64,000 nt of DNA, taken from contig OX337236.1 in assembly GCA_946965045.2 (NCBI GenBank), forward strand, positions 3,348,001 through 3,412,000, in the 5' to 3' direction. Position 1 is the first letter of the stretch; the number at the start of each line of letters is the position of its first letter. This stretch comes from Epithemia pelagica. Its lineage: Eukaryota; Bacillariophyta; Bacillariophyceae; Surirellales; Surirellaceae. The notes below the pieces were generated by a model, which did no database searches, was not told the DNA's origin, and saw only the letters and a list, made by a program, of their open reading frames with translations. The position numbers were made by a program, and so were the translations under genes. Of the stretch, positions 10,113 through 21,025 are shown piece after piece.

Positions 10113-11294
10113 ATGACAACGTCACTGCAAAAGCAAGCATGGCAGTCAGCTCTTTTCCTACCCGACGCGACAGCAGAGTGGAATCAAAATGACTGGCCTC
10201 CTCTTGAAGGTGGATCGCGTTATCGTCATAGTTCGGTCGTACTGGATCATTCCGATAACAACAAGGAACAAACCGTCGTCGTGTTGGGAGGATTTCAAGA
10301 AGGTCAAGGTGCCACCAATTCCGTTCTGTTATTGAATCTGACAGACCCAGACAAACAATGGCGAGAAGGACCTCCCATGAACGAGAAACGTGATGAACTT
10401 GCCGCTGTTGTGTGCAATGGCGGCGTCTACGTAATGGGAGGATACAACAATGAAAGAATTTTGAATTGCATCGAAAAAATTGATGCCAATGATTTGCTGC
10501 AATCATCTTTGACAACCAGCACCACACATGAGCGTCATTGGACGACATTGACATGTCGATTATCAACGGGACGATATGGATGTTGTGCTGTTGCGGTGCA
10601 CAACCGATATATGGTTGTCATGGGTGGACGCTACTGGAGACAGACCTTGGCGTCGGTGGATATTCTAGATAGCACCAACCACACTCTCATTTCCGGACCA
10701 TCTATGACTGCTCCACGAGCATGGTGTGCCAGTGCGGTCGTTGGTCACCGCATCTTTGTTGTTGGAGGTCGAAACGATGACAATGTACTTGATTCGGTGG
10801 AGTATTTGGATGATGCAATGGACAAAACTTTGGCTACAGTCATTTCCTTCTCGTCCGCTTGGACCACTCACCCTGAATTGGTGCTTCCCAACCCTCGAGC
10901 TTATTCGTGTGCAATGGTTGCCGTGGGATCTTGTCTTATTGTGGCCGGAGGAAGCCGTCAAACCGTGGAAGTGTTGGATACGCACCGCAACCGCGTTTGG
11001 AATCTCCCACCACTCGGAAATAACCGCACTGACTGCACTTTGGTGACTGTTGCCAATCAAGTTGCCGTGATTGGTGGTGGATGCAATTCTACCTGTGCAA
11101 CATTGCCACTACTGGACAAGAATTCGTGGTGTTTTCGACAACTCTGTGAACAGCAGCGCAACGGATGGTACCAGTTCCGGGAAAGAATAGATATCCGACA
11201 TGTTCATATTTCACCCTTCTCCACCTCGACATCAGCTCATAAACGAGCAAGGCCCGATACACTCCGTGGTGATGAAGTTTTGGATGAAACTTGA
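10113..11294 (+). CDS. kelch-propeller protein
   Basis: The protein has 393 residues and all six GG doublets (59-60, 109-110, 171-172, 218-219, 279-280, 321-322). It lacks about ten residues of the acidic and lysine-rich linker after blade 4, reading DAMDKTLATV instead, which groups it with genes 45019 and 58081. Its blade 5 segment (SRQTVEVLDTHRNRVWNL) is shared with 58081. The tail AHKRARPDT is a possible nuclear signal. The start ATG at 10113 (MTTSLQKQ) is chosen by alignment with sister genes. The neighbours are a type B leader and an R1 tail. Confidence 0.85.
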   Translation: MTTSLQKQAWQSALFLPDATAEWNQNDWPPLEGGSRYRHSSVVLDHSDNNKEQTVVVLGGFQEGQGATNSVLLLNLTDPDKQWREGPPMNEKRDELAAVVCNGGVYVMGGYNNERILNCIEKIDANDLLQSSLTTSTTHERHWTTLTCRLSTGRYGCCAVAVHNRYMVVMGGRYWRQTLASVDILDSTNHTLISGPSMTAPRAWCASAVVGHRIFVVGGRNDDNVLDSVEYLDDAMDKTLATVISFSSAWTTHPELVLPNPRAYSCAMVAVGSCLIVAGGSRQTVEVLDTHRNRVWNLPPLGNNRTDCTLVTVANQVAVIGGGCNSTCATLPLLDKNSWCFRQLCEQQRNGWYQFRERIDIRHVHISPFSTSTSAHKRARPDTLRGDEVLDET

Positions 11295-12745
11295 AATTTG
11301 CAACGTATTGCATGTATGTCCTAGCTCCTAACATTGGGAGAACTAGATAGCATTATCGTTTTACTCTGAAACAGTAGTTGTATTGTATTCTTCATGGCAT
11401 TGCGACCTTTAGAGATATCACATACACCTTTGTACTAGTAGAAGACGGCATGACACGGGAAACAGGAGTGGAGCAAGGCCTTGGGTAGATGGCCATGGCC
11501 ATGGTACCATGCCTCTCTGCTAGTGAATGAGTCGAGTAATCATGCTGTGAAAGATTATGGTTACGTGCCTTTTTCACTTGGGCGCAACGACTCGTTCGGA
11601 CGGTCGTCTTCGTTCCGACCATGCGTTTAATTGTGGGGTCCGGTCCTTTGATGGCGCATGCCTGCGTGAGAGGACAGTACTCCGTCTCTCGATGCTTGTG
11701 GTTTCGGGTGACAGGACGTTTGCGGATCCTTTGGAATTTGTGACACCGAAGTGTTCGATATTTTTTCCAATACAGCAACTAGACTTTATCACAAGGTCGG
11801 CAATTTGCATGCTTCGATCCAGCAATCAGTCTCTCCGTAGTGGCTCGTTGACAGTCCATGGGTATCGGTCCATGGGGATCAACAAGAACAATCGCAGTAC
11901 GCAAGGTTATGTCTTGCCCCTCATTGTCAGTTCCACCGAAACCTTGTTGCACGATTGCAACACTGTCGAACAACATCAGTGTTGGACCTCGACCACTATA
12001 CAACATTTGTGCCTCGTACAGCACCAACAAAACCACGACCCGCGCCAATCATGTCTTGGCTATCGTCCAACAGCAGTGTTGGACCTCGATGACTACCACA
12101 GTTGAGTCTCGTACCGGCAGTACCAACAACAAAACCACGACCACGAATGGCGCCGATCATGTCTTGGCTGTAGTCTTAAAGAACTTTTGTTGTTGTTGTG
12201 GTTGTTCTTCTTGTTCGTTGGATTCTGGTTGGTGTTGTTGCCTTGTCGTTCCACACCAACACCCAGCTTGAATCTTTGTATGCAGACTTGAAAGGGCGAT
12301 GCGACCCTTTCCCAGAATTATTTCTTCACTCTTCACTACTCCAATCGGGCGCGTCGGAAGGGAGTTGAATAGCGTTCCGTACCCAAATCCCCGTCACCGT
12401 GGTCCGACTTTGAGCATTCGTTGCAAACATGATGTTTCCATTCATAGCTCTCGTCATATCCACCAGCCATGGTTGGGCGGTGAAATGCTCCTGCACTCTT
12501 TTGTCTTGGTTGTGGATCATCCTGGATGCAAGTTGTATGCCATTCGCTGTAAAGCTAGATACTTTTTTTGAGCCTCCACATTTTTATGTACCTCCAATGG
12601 GGCGACCTTGTGATCGATTCAGGTCCTCATGGTGTCATGTCAAGAAAGTGTCCACAATAATTGGCGACCAGAAAGTCATGCGGTGCCACAACACAAAAAG
12701 ATTTATCTGGTCTTGTTGCTGGCGTCAATCCTGATTTACTAGTTG
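11295..12745. repeat. R1 block, second copy, cut by a DNA element
   Basis: This copy aligns with 503-1960 through the CTCCAATGGGGCGACC segment near 12590, then ends at the terminal inverted repeat beginning at 12746. No gene is supported. Confidence 0.6.
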
Positions 12746-12790
12746 GTCAGGGCTGGTCTTAACAAGCGTGAAATTTCACACATTTCACAC
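12746..12790 (+). repeat. left terminal inverted repeat
   Basis: This is paired with 20981-21025 on the opposite strand; about 40 of 45 positions match. It contains the palindrome-like TGAAATTTCACA core. Confidence 0.7.
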
Positions 12791-13005
12791 TTTCTGCCTA
12801 CGTGGTCTGACGTTGCTGTGAAATTTGATGAAATTCACAAATCTGCTCTCCAGGGCTCTTTTCACATCGAACAATATTTCACACAGAGGTCTATGGGTTC
12901 TAGGAGAGAGAAAGTTTGGGATTCTCTAGACTATGCCGAACACCGACCATCGAAATCCGAAATGCTCGTACGATTCCAAACAACAATCAAACACAATCGT
13001 CCACC

Positions 13006-13233
13006 ATGACGGACCCTCCTCCTGCACCTTTCCAAAATGATGGGCCTCAGAGGACCAAAGGACCAAAGGACCAAAAGGGTGAAAAAACAACAAAGAGGAA
13101 CGAGGGAGAGACACCTTTAGGAATTCCACACTTCACCCTTCACCTTCCACAACAACGACCACGACAGTCTTTCCGCCCTCCTATGCACAGGATGGCAACT
13201 TCACCCATGCCACAGCAGTTCCCCAGCACTTGA
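13006..13233 (+). CDS. short proline- and lysine-rich reading frame inside the DNA element
   Basis: A frame of 75 codons starts at an ATG in good context (CCACCATGA). The product is rich in proline, lysine and glutamine (DPPPAPFQ, then KGPKDQKGEKTTKR) and has no recognisable domain. It may be the first exon left from a transposase gene, or chance. Confidence is low. Confidence 0.25.
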   Translation: MTDPPPAPFQNDGPQRTKGPKDQKGEKTTKRNEGETPLGIPHFTLHLPQQRPRQSFRPPMHRMATSPMPQQFPST

Positions 13234-13547
13234 TCTATACTACAAATCTCTATTGACATACATTAACAACTCTATTGTAGCTTCTTTTGTGCAGAGAAAA
13301 ATCCCTTGAGTAGTCATACTAGTTCGTCCTTTCCTAGAAGGAAGAAGGAGATATTAGTCCTACAATGATGGACAAAAAGGTTCCCTTGTCCCTGCATCTT
13401 GATTCATCAAAATGGTTTTGCTACGGCAGTGGCACCGTTGTACTTGTATGGGGAGTGGTGGGAGGGTCGGTGTGAAAACATTTCACATCGTTTAGACCCT
13501 ACAATAGGATTTCACGTCTAAAAACTGTGACAAACCGAAGGTGTTTT

Positions 13548-13787
13548 TGAATAAATAATCACGGGCGCCCCCTTTGTAACCTACGAAGGGCCTCGCCGTG
13601 CCTCGCTACGCACCGCCTGGCATCGCCCGGCCCCTAGCTATGTGTTCGCTAGTGGGTACCGTGGTCGCTATTTGGCCCCTACGTGAGCGATTTGCCCCCA
13701 AAGGGCACCCTTAGTTTAGTCATTATAATTTCTGATAGTTTGATTGTTGCAAGCCGTATATTGCGTCTGTCCGTCAGTTTTTATTCA
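13548..13787 (+). repeat. 5' LTR
   Basis: This is identical to 20736-20975 except for one base. CATTATAATT at 13721-13730 is a TATA-like candidate for the element's own promoter. Confidence 0.92.
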
Positions 13788-13804
13788 GTTTATCAGACCC
13801 AGTG
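13788..13804 (+). other. candidate primer-binding site
   Basis: The bases directly after the 5' LTR include TATCAGA, which matches the middle of the usual copia primer site for initiator-methionine tRNA (TGGTATCAGAGC). The first bases differ, so the call is tentative. Confidence 0.35.
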
Positions 13805-14021
13805 TCTGTTGTTCCCCACTGTTCGCCGGACGGCAAGCGCCTGATCAACGCTCGGGAGTTGTTCGCGCTAAGCGGCTTCGTCACTCGCTCGCTTGCGTCA
13901 TCTCTGTGACTTGTTTTAGTCACTGTGGGACCCACTCGCTAATTTGTGACTTGCGACTGCACAACGTATCGTGCACGTGCTCGTACACGTGGACCGTCCA
14001 TCCACGCGCTTCGTACGACTC

Positions 14022-14035
14022 AACTATATAAGCCT
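14022..14035 (+). promoter_or_regulatory. TATATAAG box in copia leader
   Basis: AACTATATAAGCC lies in the untranslated leader about 260 bp before the gag ATG and downstream of the LTR. It could be a second promoter. Just downstream, GCTCGCGGAATCGCCGG is repeated at 14061 and 14116. Confidence 0.25.
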
Positions 14036-14282
14036 GCTGGCTTTTGACACGTGCCTGCTTGCTCGCGGAATCGCCGGTTCGCCGACTCGCGGATTCGCTG
14101 ATCGCCAGCTCGCTCGCTCGCGGAATCGCCGGACGACTACTCGCCGATTCACTCGCAGATTGTTGGCTCACAGAAATTCGCTCCTCTCATCACAATTGCA
14201 AATTTCTGCACAAGAACAAGCCTTCCCTTGCCATCCGTTTGACCTTCTACTACCCTCCTACCCTTCATCCGACCCTTGAACC

Positions 14283-16357
14283 ATGGCCGCAAATGCCTTC
14301 CGTACTGCACTGGGCCGCTGTGGCTACGATAATGCTACCGTTGGGTACCTAACGCAACAGGGCTTCACGACAACGGATCAGTTCCTGGAGTTTCCTATCA
14401 ACGAAGTCAAGCCCATGCTGAAGACATTAGCCAAGAACCTACCTGCCGGTGTCACCCTACCCTACCAATTCAACCTCAAGTTCCTTGCTTCCGAATGTGG
14501 TTGGAATACCGTTCTGTCCGTGGTCAGGACCTTGATGCTGGTGCTTATACTGGTGACGTAATCACCAAGTGGATGAGACGCGTAACGGAACTCGCGAATG
14601 CCACCACCACTGATGGTCAGGATGACCCAGTACCACCCAAAAGGCTAACGAACCTTGCCGATTGGGAACGTCACGACGGAATGTGGCGCACGTACTTGGG
14701 TCAGCACCGTAATCCGACAACGGGAGTGCCTCTCACCTACGTATTGCGTGAGGAGTCCGACGTACCGGACGACGCACTAACCGCCGATTACGACTGCATT
14801 GACGACGACCTAGTCGCGACCACTCGTCATGAGGGGGACCAGTACAAAGCCGACCGACGCAGAGTGTATGAGCTGTACTACCCTCTTATCTACGATGGTC
14901 CGGCATGGACGTTTGCTAAAACGCACGCGAAATCGAAGGACGGCCGTGAGGCCTACCTAACCGTCAAGCGGCAAGCCACTGGACAGGCCGCGAGCATCCT
15001 GCGCAAGAAACAGGCTTATGCGCAGATCGCAAATGCTAAGTTTACAGGACGAGGGAAGTACCGCTTCCATGACTACATTCACCGTCACCAACATGCGCAC
15101 AACACCCTGGAAGAGCTTGGCGAAACGGTCGCGGAAACGAAAAAAGTGACCGATTTCATGAATGGGATCACCGATCCGACGCTCGTCCAAGCAAAGACCG
15201 TCGTCAACGGTGACCAGGAGAAGTTGGAGAACTTTGAAGCGTGCCAGCAATACTTCTTGACTGTGCACAGTGCCGCCAAAACCGAAACGCAGGACGACTC
15301 TCGCAAGATCGCCGCTGCTAGTACCACCCCAAGTAAAGGAAAGGGCAAAGGGCGCAATCAGAAAAAGAGCAAGAAAAAGAAGGACCGCGTTCATGCTGGT
15401 CACTACGATGCCGACGAATGGGCAGACCTGACGGAGGACGAACGCAAACAAGTCCAGGCTCTTCGCAAAGAGCGCAAAGAAAAGCGGAAGCTTGGATCCG
15501 TCACCACAGACGACTCTTCCAACGCATCGTCGAAGAGATCGAAAACGTCGCATGGGAGTACTGCTGAGGACGCAATCTCAGTAGACATTGATGACGACGC
15601 TAAGCCTGAGGCTAAGACCAACGTATCGGTCATTATGGAAGTGGACGAGAACTTGCTTGACTCCTCTGTTGACAACGTACCGTCGCCAGACAAGCACTCT
15701 AAGTTCCGCGCTTCCGCCTCACCTGCAAAATCATCCGAAGATGATTCGCAGCCGACAAAGTCCTCAGCTGGCAACAGCTTTGGACGTTTCGCGCATAAGG
15801 CTAAAGCACAACCGAACGAACCCGGATCTGCGTCCGTCAAATCCGTACGTACTCGCCCCATGGGGGAATACGAGACCTATCCACCGATGTGGCAATGGGA
15901 AGAGGACGGACGTCCTGATATGAGTCATATGACCATCCCTCCAGTCCCGGAACACGGCGACATCTTTGTGAAGCTGCCGCTACCGGTCAAAGGCAAGTTT
16001 GCTGAAGGGCCTCGCAACGTCCGCTCACTTACCAAGCATGACCAAAGTATGCTGAAAGGAAGCTTCCGCGAAGAGATCGACACTATTGTACACAATAGTC
16101 CAATTTGGTCTTGGCGCTGGTCTAAAATGTCAGGCTATGAACGAGAAGAGCGCCAAATGTACCATGTGTGCAGACGCTTAGCCGAGCACACGGAAGTGTT
16201 CGACGAAGCTTTGAAATACACTATGCTTGCCAATGGACAATTGGCTGCCGCAGAGCGAAGGCGTAATGTATGCGGTCGTTATTCCGCCGATCTTGAATTC
16301 GATGTCCGTGACCCGAATGTCTCTGACAAGTCTGCCGACAAGTCTAATTCCTCCTGA
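14283..16357 (+). pseudogene. gag: copia gag, one frameshift near codon 70
   Basis: The frame opens at 14283 (MAANAFRTALGR) and reads gag-like sequence to about 14485. It then continues in a different frame as MWLEYRSVRGQDLDAGAY from 14495 to the TGA at 16355-16357. The break at about 14480-14494 is a small indel, either a mutation or a sequencing error. The second part has a helical gag core, a lysine-rich nucleic-acid-binding stretch near 15330-15390 (KGKGKGRNQKKSKKKKDR) and an acidic, serine-rich region, but no CCHC zinc knuckle that I can see. This would be the capsid and nucleocapsid precursor. Confidence 0.8.
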
Positions 16358-19300
16358 TGGAGTGTGCCCTGTGCATCCGCTGCCGAAGCAGTGAAAATTG
16401 ATAAAACGAATCTTATTGTTCAATCGAATGCACATGTAGGCACCCATTATAGTTATTCTAAACGTTTCGCACATCGTCTATGTGCTATGAACACCGACGA
16501 ATATGGTGTTGAGACCATTGAGCTCACCTGTGAGTTGGACTCACATGCGGACACCTGTGCCGTGGGAAGAGACTTCGTAATGCTCTCCGAAGCCCACCGC
16601 TATATCAGTGTGCATCCGTTCGCGGAGGAATATAACCCGCTGACCAATGTCCCTATTGCGACTGTTGCTACTGTCTGGACTGACAGCGAAAACCAGTCTT
16701 ACTTGCTTGTCATCCACCAAGCATTGTTTTTAGGGGACCGTATGGGCAGTTCGTTACTCTGTCCCAACCAGATGCGTGCCCATGGCATCGTTGTCAACGA
16801 CGTACCTAAACAGTTTGACCCGCACAGCACGCATAGTATCCACGTACCGGATGCCGATCTCACCATCCCGCTCACCATGGCTGGTGTGATAAGTGGTTTC
16901 GCCACTCGCAAACCCACTTCTGACGAGCTGGAACACTTGCCACAAGTTGTGCTAACTGCCGATAGCCCATGGCAACCTCGTTCTACCGCCTTTGCGGACG
17001 CGGAGGAGAAACTGGGTGTAGCTGCCGCTACTGTCGTTCGCAATGGCGCTACTGTCGTTCGCAATGGCGATCCGAATTCGATTGCCGCATCCTCCATTCC
17101 ACGACTCATCAAAGCAGTGCGAACGTACCAGCATGCTTTTGCCAATCCATCACCCGATCTAGACGCCGACGCACAAGGCGACGACCTATACGAACGCTTA
17201 ATAGCGACGGTCACTGTTCATCCAGAGAAGGAGGAGCCTGATGTAGTCCCGGAGGACAAACGTGAACATCGGCTGTACATGATCAAGACTGCTAACGAGT
17301 CTTCCCCAGCCGACCCTGCTGGAAAGGGAGTACTTGACGCAGCCGTACTGTCACAACGTTGGGGCATTGGTTTACCCAAAGCGAAGAATACGCTTAAAGT
17401 GACGACGCAGGCTGGAGTACGAAACGTATTAATCCCATCTGAGCGTAAGGTCCGTAAAAAGGCACCGTGGCTCAAATTCCCTAATGTGAAAGGCCGTTGG
17501 TTCTCGGACGAGATGTTTGCCAAGGAAGTATCACTGAACGGGGACACGGGCGCCTCGATCTTTACAGACGGCAAAGGATTCGACCACGTTTATCCCTGGA
17601 AGTCGAAAAAGCAACATCCTGAAGGATTGATGTCTTTGATTCACAATGTAGGGATTCCCCAAACAATGGTATCTGATGGTGCCCGGGAATTGTTCCTAGG
17701 GAAGTCCCGTGAAATATGCAACGAGTACCGCATAAAGATGGAGAAAACGGTTCCTTATAGTCCATGGCAGAACGCCGCCGAAGCGAGCATTCGTGAACTA
17801 AAGAAGGGAGTTGTCAAGATTATGAGGACGACCGGCGCACCACGACGTTTATGGAGCTATGCTCTTAAATGGTGCTCACACGTACGGCAACTCACGGCAT
17901 CCGATATCCCTGAATTAGATGGACGTACACCGTTCGAGCATGTAATTGGCTCAACGCCAGACATCTCTCCATTAGCCATGTTCCAATTCTATCAGCCGGT
18001 GTATTATCGCATGCCCATGGCACAGTTTCCCTTCGAAAAAAGACTGATTGGCCGATGGTTGGGTTTAGCCGATGATTGCACCGATGATATGGCCTATGAA
18101 ATCCTAACGCAAGAGGGCAATCATGTCACACGGAAAGATGTGTGGGCCATTCCGGAAGACGACCTGAAGAATCCGACGATTCATCAGCAGTTGTTGGACT
18201 ATGATGCCGCTATTCAAACGCAAATGAAAGAGCCGCCATCTGATGGCACAACTGGGAGCGATCCACCCCCAGACCTCTTTGACGAAGGTGAACTTCTAGA
18301 GCCCTTGTTCCCAGAGGCCGAAGCCCTGGAATCCGACGCGTACACGCCGGAGGAACTAGACGAATATCTCACCGCTGAAGTCATGCTGCCGCGAGGAGGT
18401 GAAAGCGCTCGAGCGAAAATCATTGGACGCACGAAAGATGCTCATGGGCGACCTATTGGTGAGCGCGACGCAAACCCAATCCTTGATACCCGGTACTACG
18501 ATGTACAGTTTCCGGATGGATCGGTCGAGTCGTATGCAACCAATATGATCGCAGAGAATCTGTATTCGCAAGTTGACCCGGAGGGCAATGCGTTCAACAC
18601 ATTGAAAGCCATTGTGGGTCACCGCAGTGATGAGACCGCAGTTAAGCGAACAGACGCATCGTTCCTTGACGGCACATCACACCACACAACGAAAGGCTGG
18701 GAATTGCAATGTGAACTGTCCGATCAATCGACTGTTTGGCTGCCGCTCAAAGACGTCAAGAATGGAAATATGATTGAAGCCGCCGAATACGCAGTATCCA
18801 CTGGCATCGCAAAAGAGCCTGCTTTCGCATGGTGGGTGCCACGTGCACTTCGCAAACGAGACCGCATTATCAAAAAGGTAAAGTCACGTTATTGGAAGCG
18901 AACGCACAAGTATGGCATTGAGTTGCCCCACTCTGTGGAAGAAGCCCTGGCGATTGACCGCCGAACGGGGACTGACTTCTGGCGTAAGGCTATTGAGAAA
19001 GAAATGAAGAACGTTGGCATTGCTTTCGAATTTCCAGCTGATGGCGAAGTGCCTTCTGGATACAAGCACATTCCTTGTCATATGGTTTTTGACATCAAAT
19101 CAGACCTGCGACGAAAAGCACGGTTAGTGGCCGGAGGCCACAAAACTGATCCACCCAAAGAATCGACCTATTCTAGTGTGGTATCACGCGATAGCGTACG
19201 CATTGCTTTTACTATCGCTGCACTAAATGGTCTTGATGTTCTCGTCGGGGACGTGCAAAACGCATATCTCAACGCACCGACTAAAGAGAAGACCTATACC

Positions 19301-20614
19301 ACCGCGGGACTCGAATTTGGACCAGATAAGGTTGGACAACCTGCACTGATAGTGCGCGCATTATATGGTCTCAAAAGTTCTGCCGCAAGGTGGCGTGATC
19401 ACATCGCCGCAACGCTCCGCGACATGGGATTTAAGATGTGTCAAGCTGATCCAGATGTATGGATTCGAGCGAACACTCGACCATCTGATGGGTTCCAGTA
19501 TTACGAGTATGTTTTGGTCTATATTGATGATCTGCTGATTGTTAGTCATGATCCCAAAACCGTGATGCAGGACCTGCAGAGGCGCTATACGATCAAGCCC
19601 GACAGCATCAAACCACCAGACGAATACTTGGGATCCGAAATTCGGCGTTATACCATACCCGACACGCAAGATCCGTCGAACCGTGATCGTTGGGCCATGT
19701 CCGCTGACAAGTATTGTAAGCGTGCTCTTGCCGAAGTCGAAACGGAACTGGAGAAATCCGGAGAAAAGCTGAAGTCAAAAGTGACGACGCCGATCGCCGA
19801 TGGATATCGCCCGGAATTGGATGCGACTCCTGAACTCGACGCAAGACGTGCGAACTATTACCAAGGACTGATCGGTATCCTCCGTTGGATTGTTGAACTC
19901 GGTCGTATCGACATTACAACCGCAGTCTCCCATATGTCCCGTTTTATGGCGAATCCACGAGAAGGACATCTCGAGCAAACGTTGCACATCTTCGCGTATC
20001 TGAAGAAGTACGATAAATCCGCCATTGTGTTCGACGACACAACCCCTGACTTCGACGAGTCACGTTTTACCCGACCGGATTGGTCTGAGTATTATCCGGA
20101 TGCTGCCGAGCCGATTCCGCCAAACGCACCAGCACCGCGTGGAAACGCTGTCACCACGACTTGCTTTGTCGATGCTGATCATGCTGGATGTCGTGTCACA
20201 CGGCGCTCTCAAACAGGAGTCCTACTGTTCATGCAACGAGCACCGATCATGTGGTATTCCAAACGACAAAACACTGTTGAGACGTCTACATTTGGCAGTG
20301 AGTTCGTGGCGATGAAGACTGCCATTGAAATGATTGAAGCATTTCGTTATAAGTTGCGAATGATGGGTATCCCGTTGGATGGAGAGACAAATGTGTTCTG
20401 CGACAATGAATCTGTGTTTAAGAACTCGACTCAGCCGGAATCAGTCCTAAAAAAGAAGCACAACGCAATTGCTTATCATCGGACTCGTGAAGCGCAAGCT
20501 GCTGGACTTGTGCGCATTGCATGGGAAGAAGGTGAAACGAATCTTGCCGATATCCTAACCAAACTGCTACCCGGACCTCGATTGCGATTCCTGGCCCAAC
20601 GTATCATGTGGTAG
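16358..20614 (+). CDS. pol: copia pol polyprotein
   Basis: The frame continues gag in the same phase after one TGA; the first in-frame ATG is at 16487. Numbered from 16364, the aspartic protease motif LDSHADTC has its Asp at residue 59. The integrase core carries D382 (FSDEMF), D438 (VSDGA) and E473 (WQNAAEA); an HHCC zinc finger is not recognisable. Reverse transcriptase runs from about 900 to 1110, with YIDD at 1053. RNase H starts with VDADHAG at 1269-1275 and includes the later SEF and CDNES motifs, ending ADILTKLLPG. Integrase before reverse transcriptase marks Ty1/copia. The frame is intact, so the enzymes may be functional even though gag is shifted. Confidence 0.9.
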   Translation, partial: WSVPCASAAEAVKIDKTNLIVQSNAHVGTHYSYSKRFAHRLCAMNTDEYGVETIELTCELDSHADTCAVGRDFVMLSEAHRYISVHPFAEEYNPLTNVPIATVATVWTDSENQSYLLVIHQALFLGDRMGSSLLCPNQMRAHGIVVNDVPKQFDPHSTHSIHVPDADLTIPLTMAGVISGFATRKPTSDELEHLPQVVLTADSPWQPRSTAFADAEEKLGVAAATVVRNGATVVRNGDPNSIAASSIPRLIKAVRTYQHAFANPSPDLDADAQGDDLYERLIATVTVHPEKEEPDVVPEDKREHRLYMIKTANESSPADPAGKGVLDAAVLSQRWGIGLPKAKNTLKVTTQAGVRNVLIPSERKVRKKAPWLKFPNVKGRWFSDEMFAKEVSLNGDTGASIFTDGKGFDHVYPWKSKKQHPEGLMSLIHNVGIPQTMVSDGARELFLGKSREICNEYRIKMEKTVPYSPWQNAAEASIRELKKGVVKIMRTTGAPRRLWSYALKWCSHVRQLTASDIPELDGRTPFEHVIGSTPDISPLAMFQFYQPVYYRMPMAQFPFEKRLIGRWLGLADDCTDDMAYEILTQEGNHVTRKDVWAIPEDDLKNPTIHQQLLDYDAAIQTQMKEPPSDGTTGSDPPPDLFDEGELLEPLFPEAEALESDAYTPEELDEYLTAEVMLPRGGESARAKIIGRTKDAHGRPIGERDANPILDTRYYDVQFPDGSVESYATNMIAENLYSQVDPEGNAFNTLKAIVGHRSDETAVKRTDASFLDGTSHHTTKGWELQCELSDQSTVWLPLKDVKNGNMIEAAEYAVSTGIAKEPAFAWWVPRALRKRDRIIKKVKSRYWKRTHKYGIELPHSVEEALAIDRRTGTDFWRKAIEKEMKNVGIAFEFPADGEVPSGYKHIPCHMVFDIKSDLRRKARLVAGGHKTDPPKESTYSSVVSRDSVRIAFTIAALNGLDVLVGDVQNAYLNAPTKEKTYTTAGLEFGPDKVGQPALIVRALYGLKSSAARWRDHIAATLRDMGFKMCQADPDVWIRANTRPSDGFQYYEYVLVYIDDLLIVSHDPKTVMQDLQRRYTIKPDSIKPPDEYLGSEIRRYTIPDTQDPSNRDRWAMSADKYCKRALAEVETELEKSGEKLKSKVTTPIADGYRPELDATPELDARRANYYQGLIGILRWIVELGRIDITTAVSHMSRFMANPREGHLEQTLHIFAYLKKYDKSAIVFDDTTPDFDESRFTRPDWSEYYPDAAEPIPPNAPAPRGNAVTTTCFVDADHAGCRVTRRSQTGVLLFMQRAPIMWYSKRQNTVETSTFGSEFVAMKTAIEMIEAFRYKLRMMGIPLDGETNVFCDNESVFKNSTQPESVLKKKHNAIAYHRTREAQAAGLVRIAWEEGETNLADILTKLLPGPRLRFLAQRIMW

Positions 20615-20735
20615 CACCCCTTTTAGATCCAAAATGGGATCGCCCCTTTTGAAGAATAGTCCGACGTACTGGACCGGCCTCTGCTGACATGACGAACTAA
20701 ACGAAGTTGCCCACCCCGATTTTGTTCGCGGGGAC

Positions 20736-20975
20736 TGAATAAATAATCACGGGCGCCCCCTTTGTAACCTACGAAGGGCCTCGCCATGCCTCGCTACGCA
20801 CCGCCTGGCATCGCCCGGCCCCTAGCTATGTGTTCGCTAGTGGGTACCGTGGTCGCTATTTGGCCCCTACGTGAGCGATTTGCCCCCAAAGGGCACCCTT
20901 AGTTTAGTCATTATAATTTCTGATAGTTTGATTGTTGCAAGCCGTATATTGCGTCTGTCCGTCAGTTTTTATTCA
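20736..20975 (+). repeat. 3' LTR
   Basis: This is the same length as the 5' LTR with one base difference. A short purine run (GCGGGGA) just before it could be the polypurine tract. Confidence 0.92.
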
Positions 20976-20980
20976 TTTTA

Positions 20981-21025
20981 GTGTGAAACATGTGAAATTT
21001 CGCGCTTGTTAAGACCAACCCTCAC
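20981..21025 (-). repeat. right terminal inverted repeat of the split DNA element
   Basis: This is the inverse partner of 12746-12790; it ends at GACCAACCCTCAC. Confidence 0.7.

Larger units (their letters stand above)
13548..20975 (+). mobile_element. Ty1/copia LTR retrotransposon (CoDi-like)
   Basis: The element is 7,428 bp with 240-bp LTRs that start TGAATAAA and end TTTATTCA. The two LTRs differ at one site that I can see (G versus A in CGCCGTGCC), which indicates a recent insertion. Domain order protease, integrase, reverse transcriptase, RNase H defines copia. TTTT flanks both sides (13544-13547 and 20976-20979); a 5-bp duplication, usual for copia, is not perfect here. It landed about 5 bp from the right repeat of the DNA element. 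Confidence 0.92.
12746..21025. mobile_element. TIR-bounded DNA element split by a copia insertion
   Basis: The first 45 bp (12746-12790, starting GTCAGGGCTGGTCTTAAC) and the last 45 bp (20981-21025) are inverted copies with about five mismatches. Removing the copia element leaves a unit of about 850 bp holding one short reading frame, so it is non-autonomous or truncated. No 8-bp or other clear target duplication is visible, and the flanks belong to R1 on the left and R2 on the right, so DNA between them may have been lost. The CAGGG end recalls hAT elements, but the superfamily is not established. Confidence 0.6.

Noticed and set aside
14957-15861. Long minus-strand frames opposite gag
   Set aside because: They are antisense shadows of the gag reading frame.
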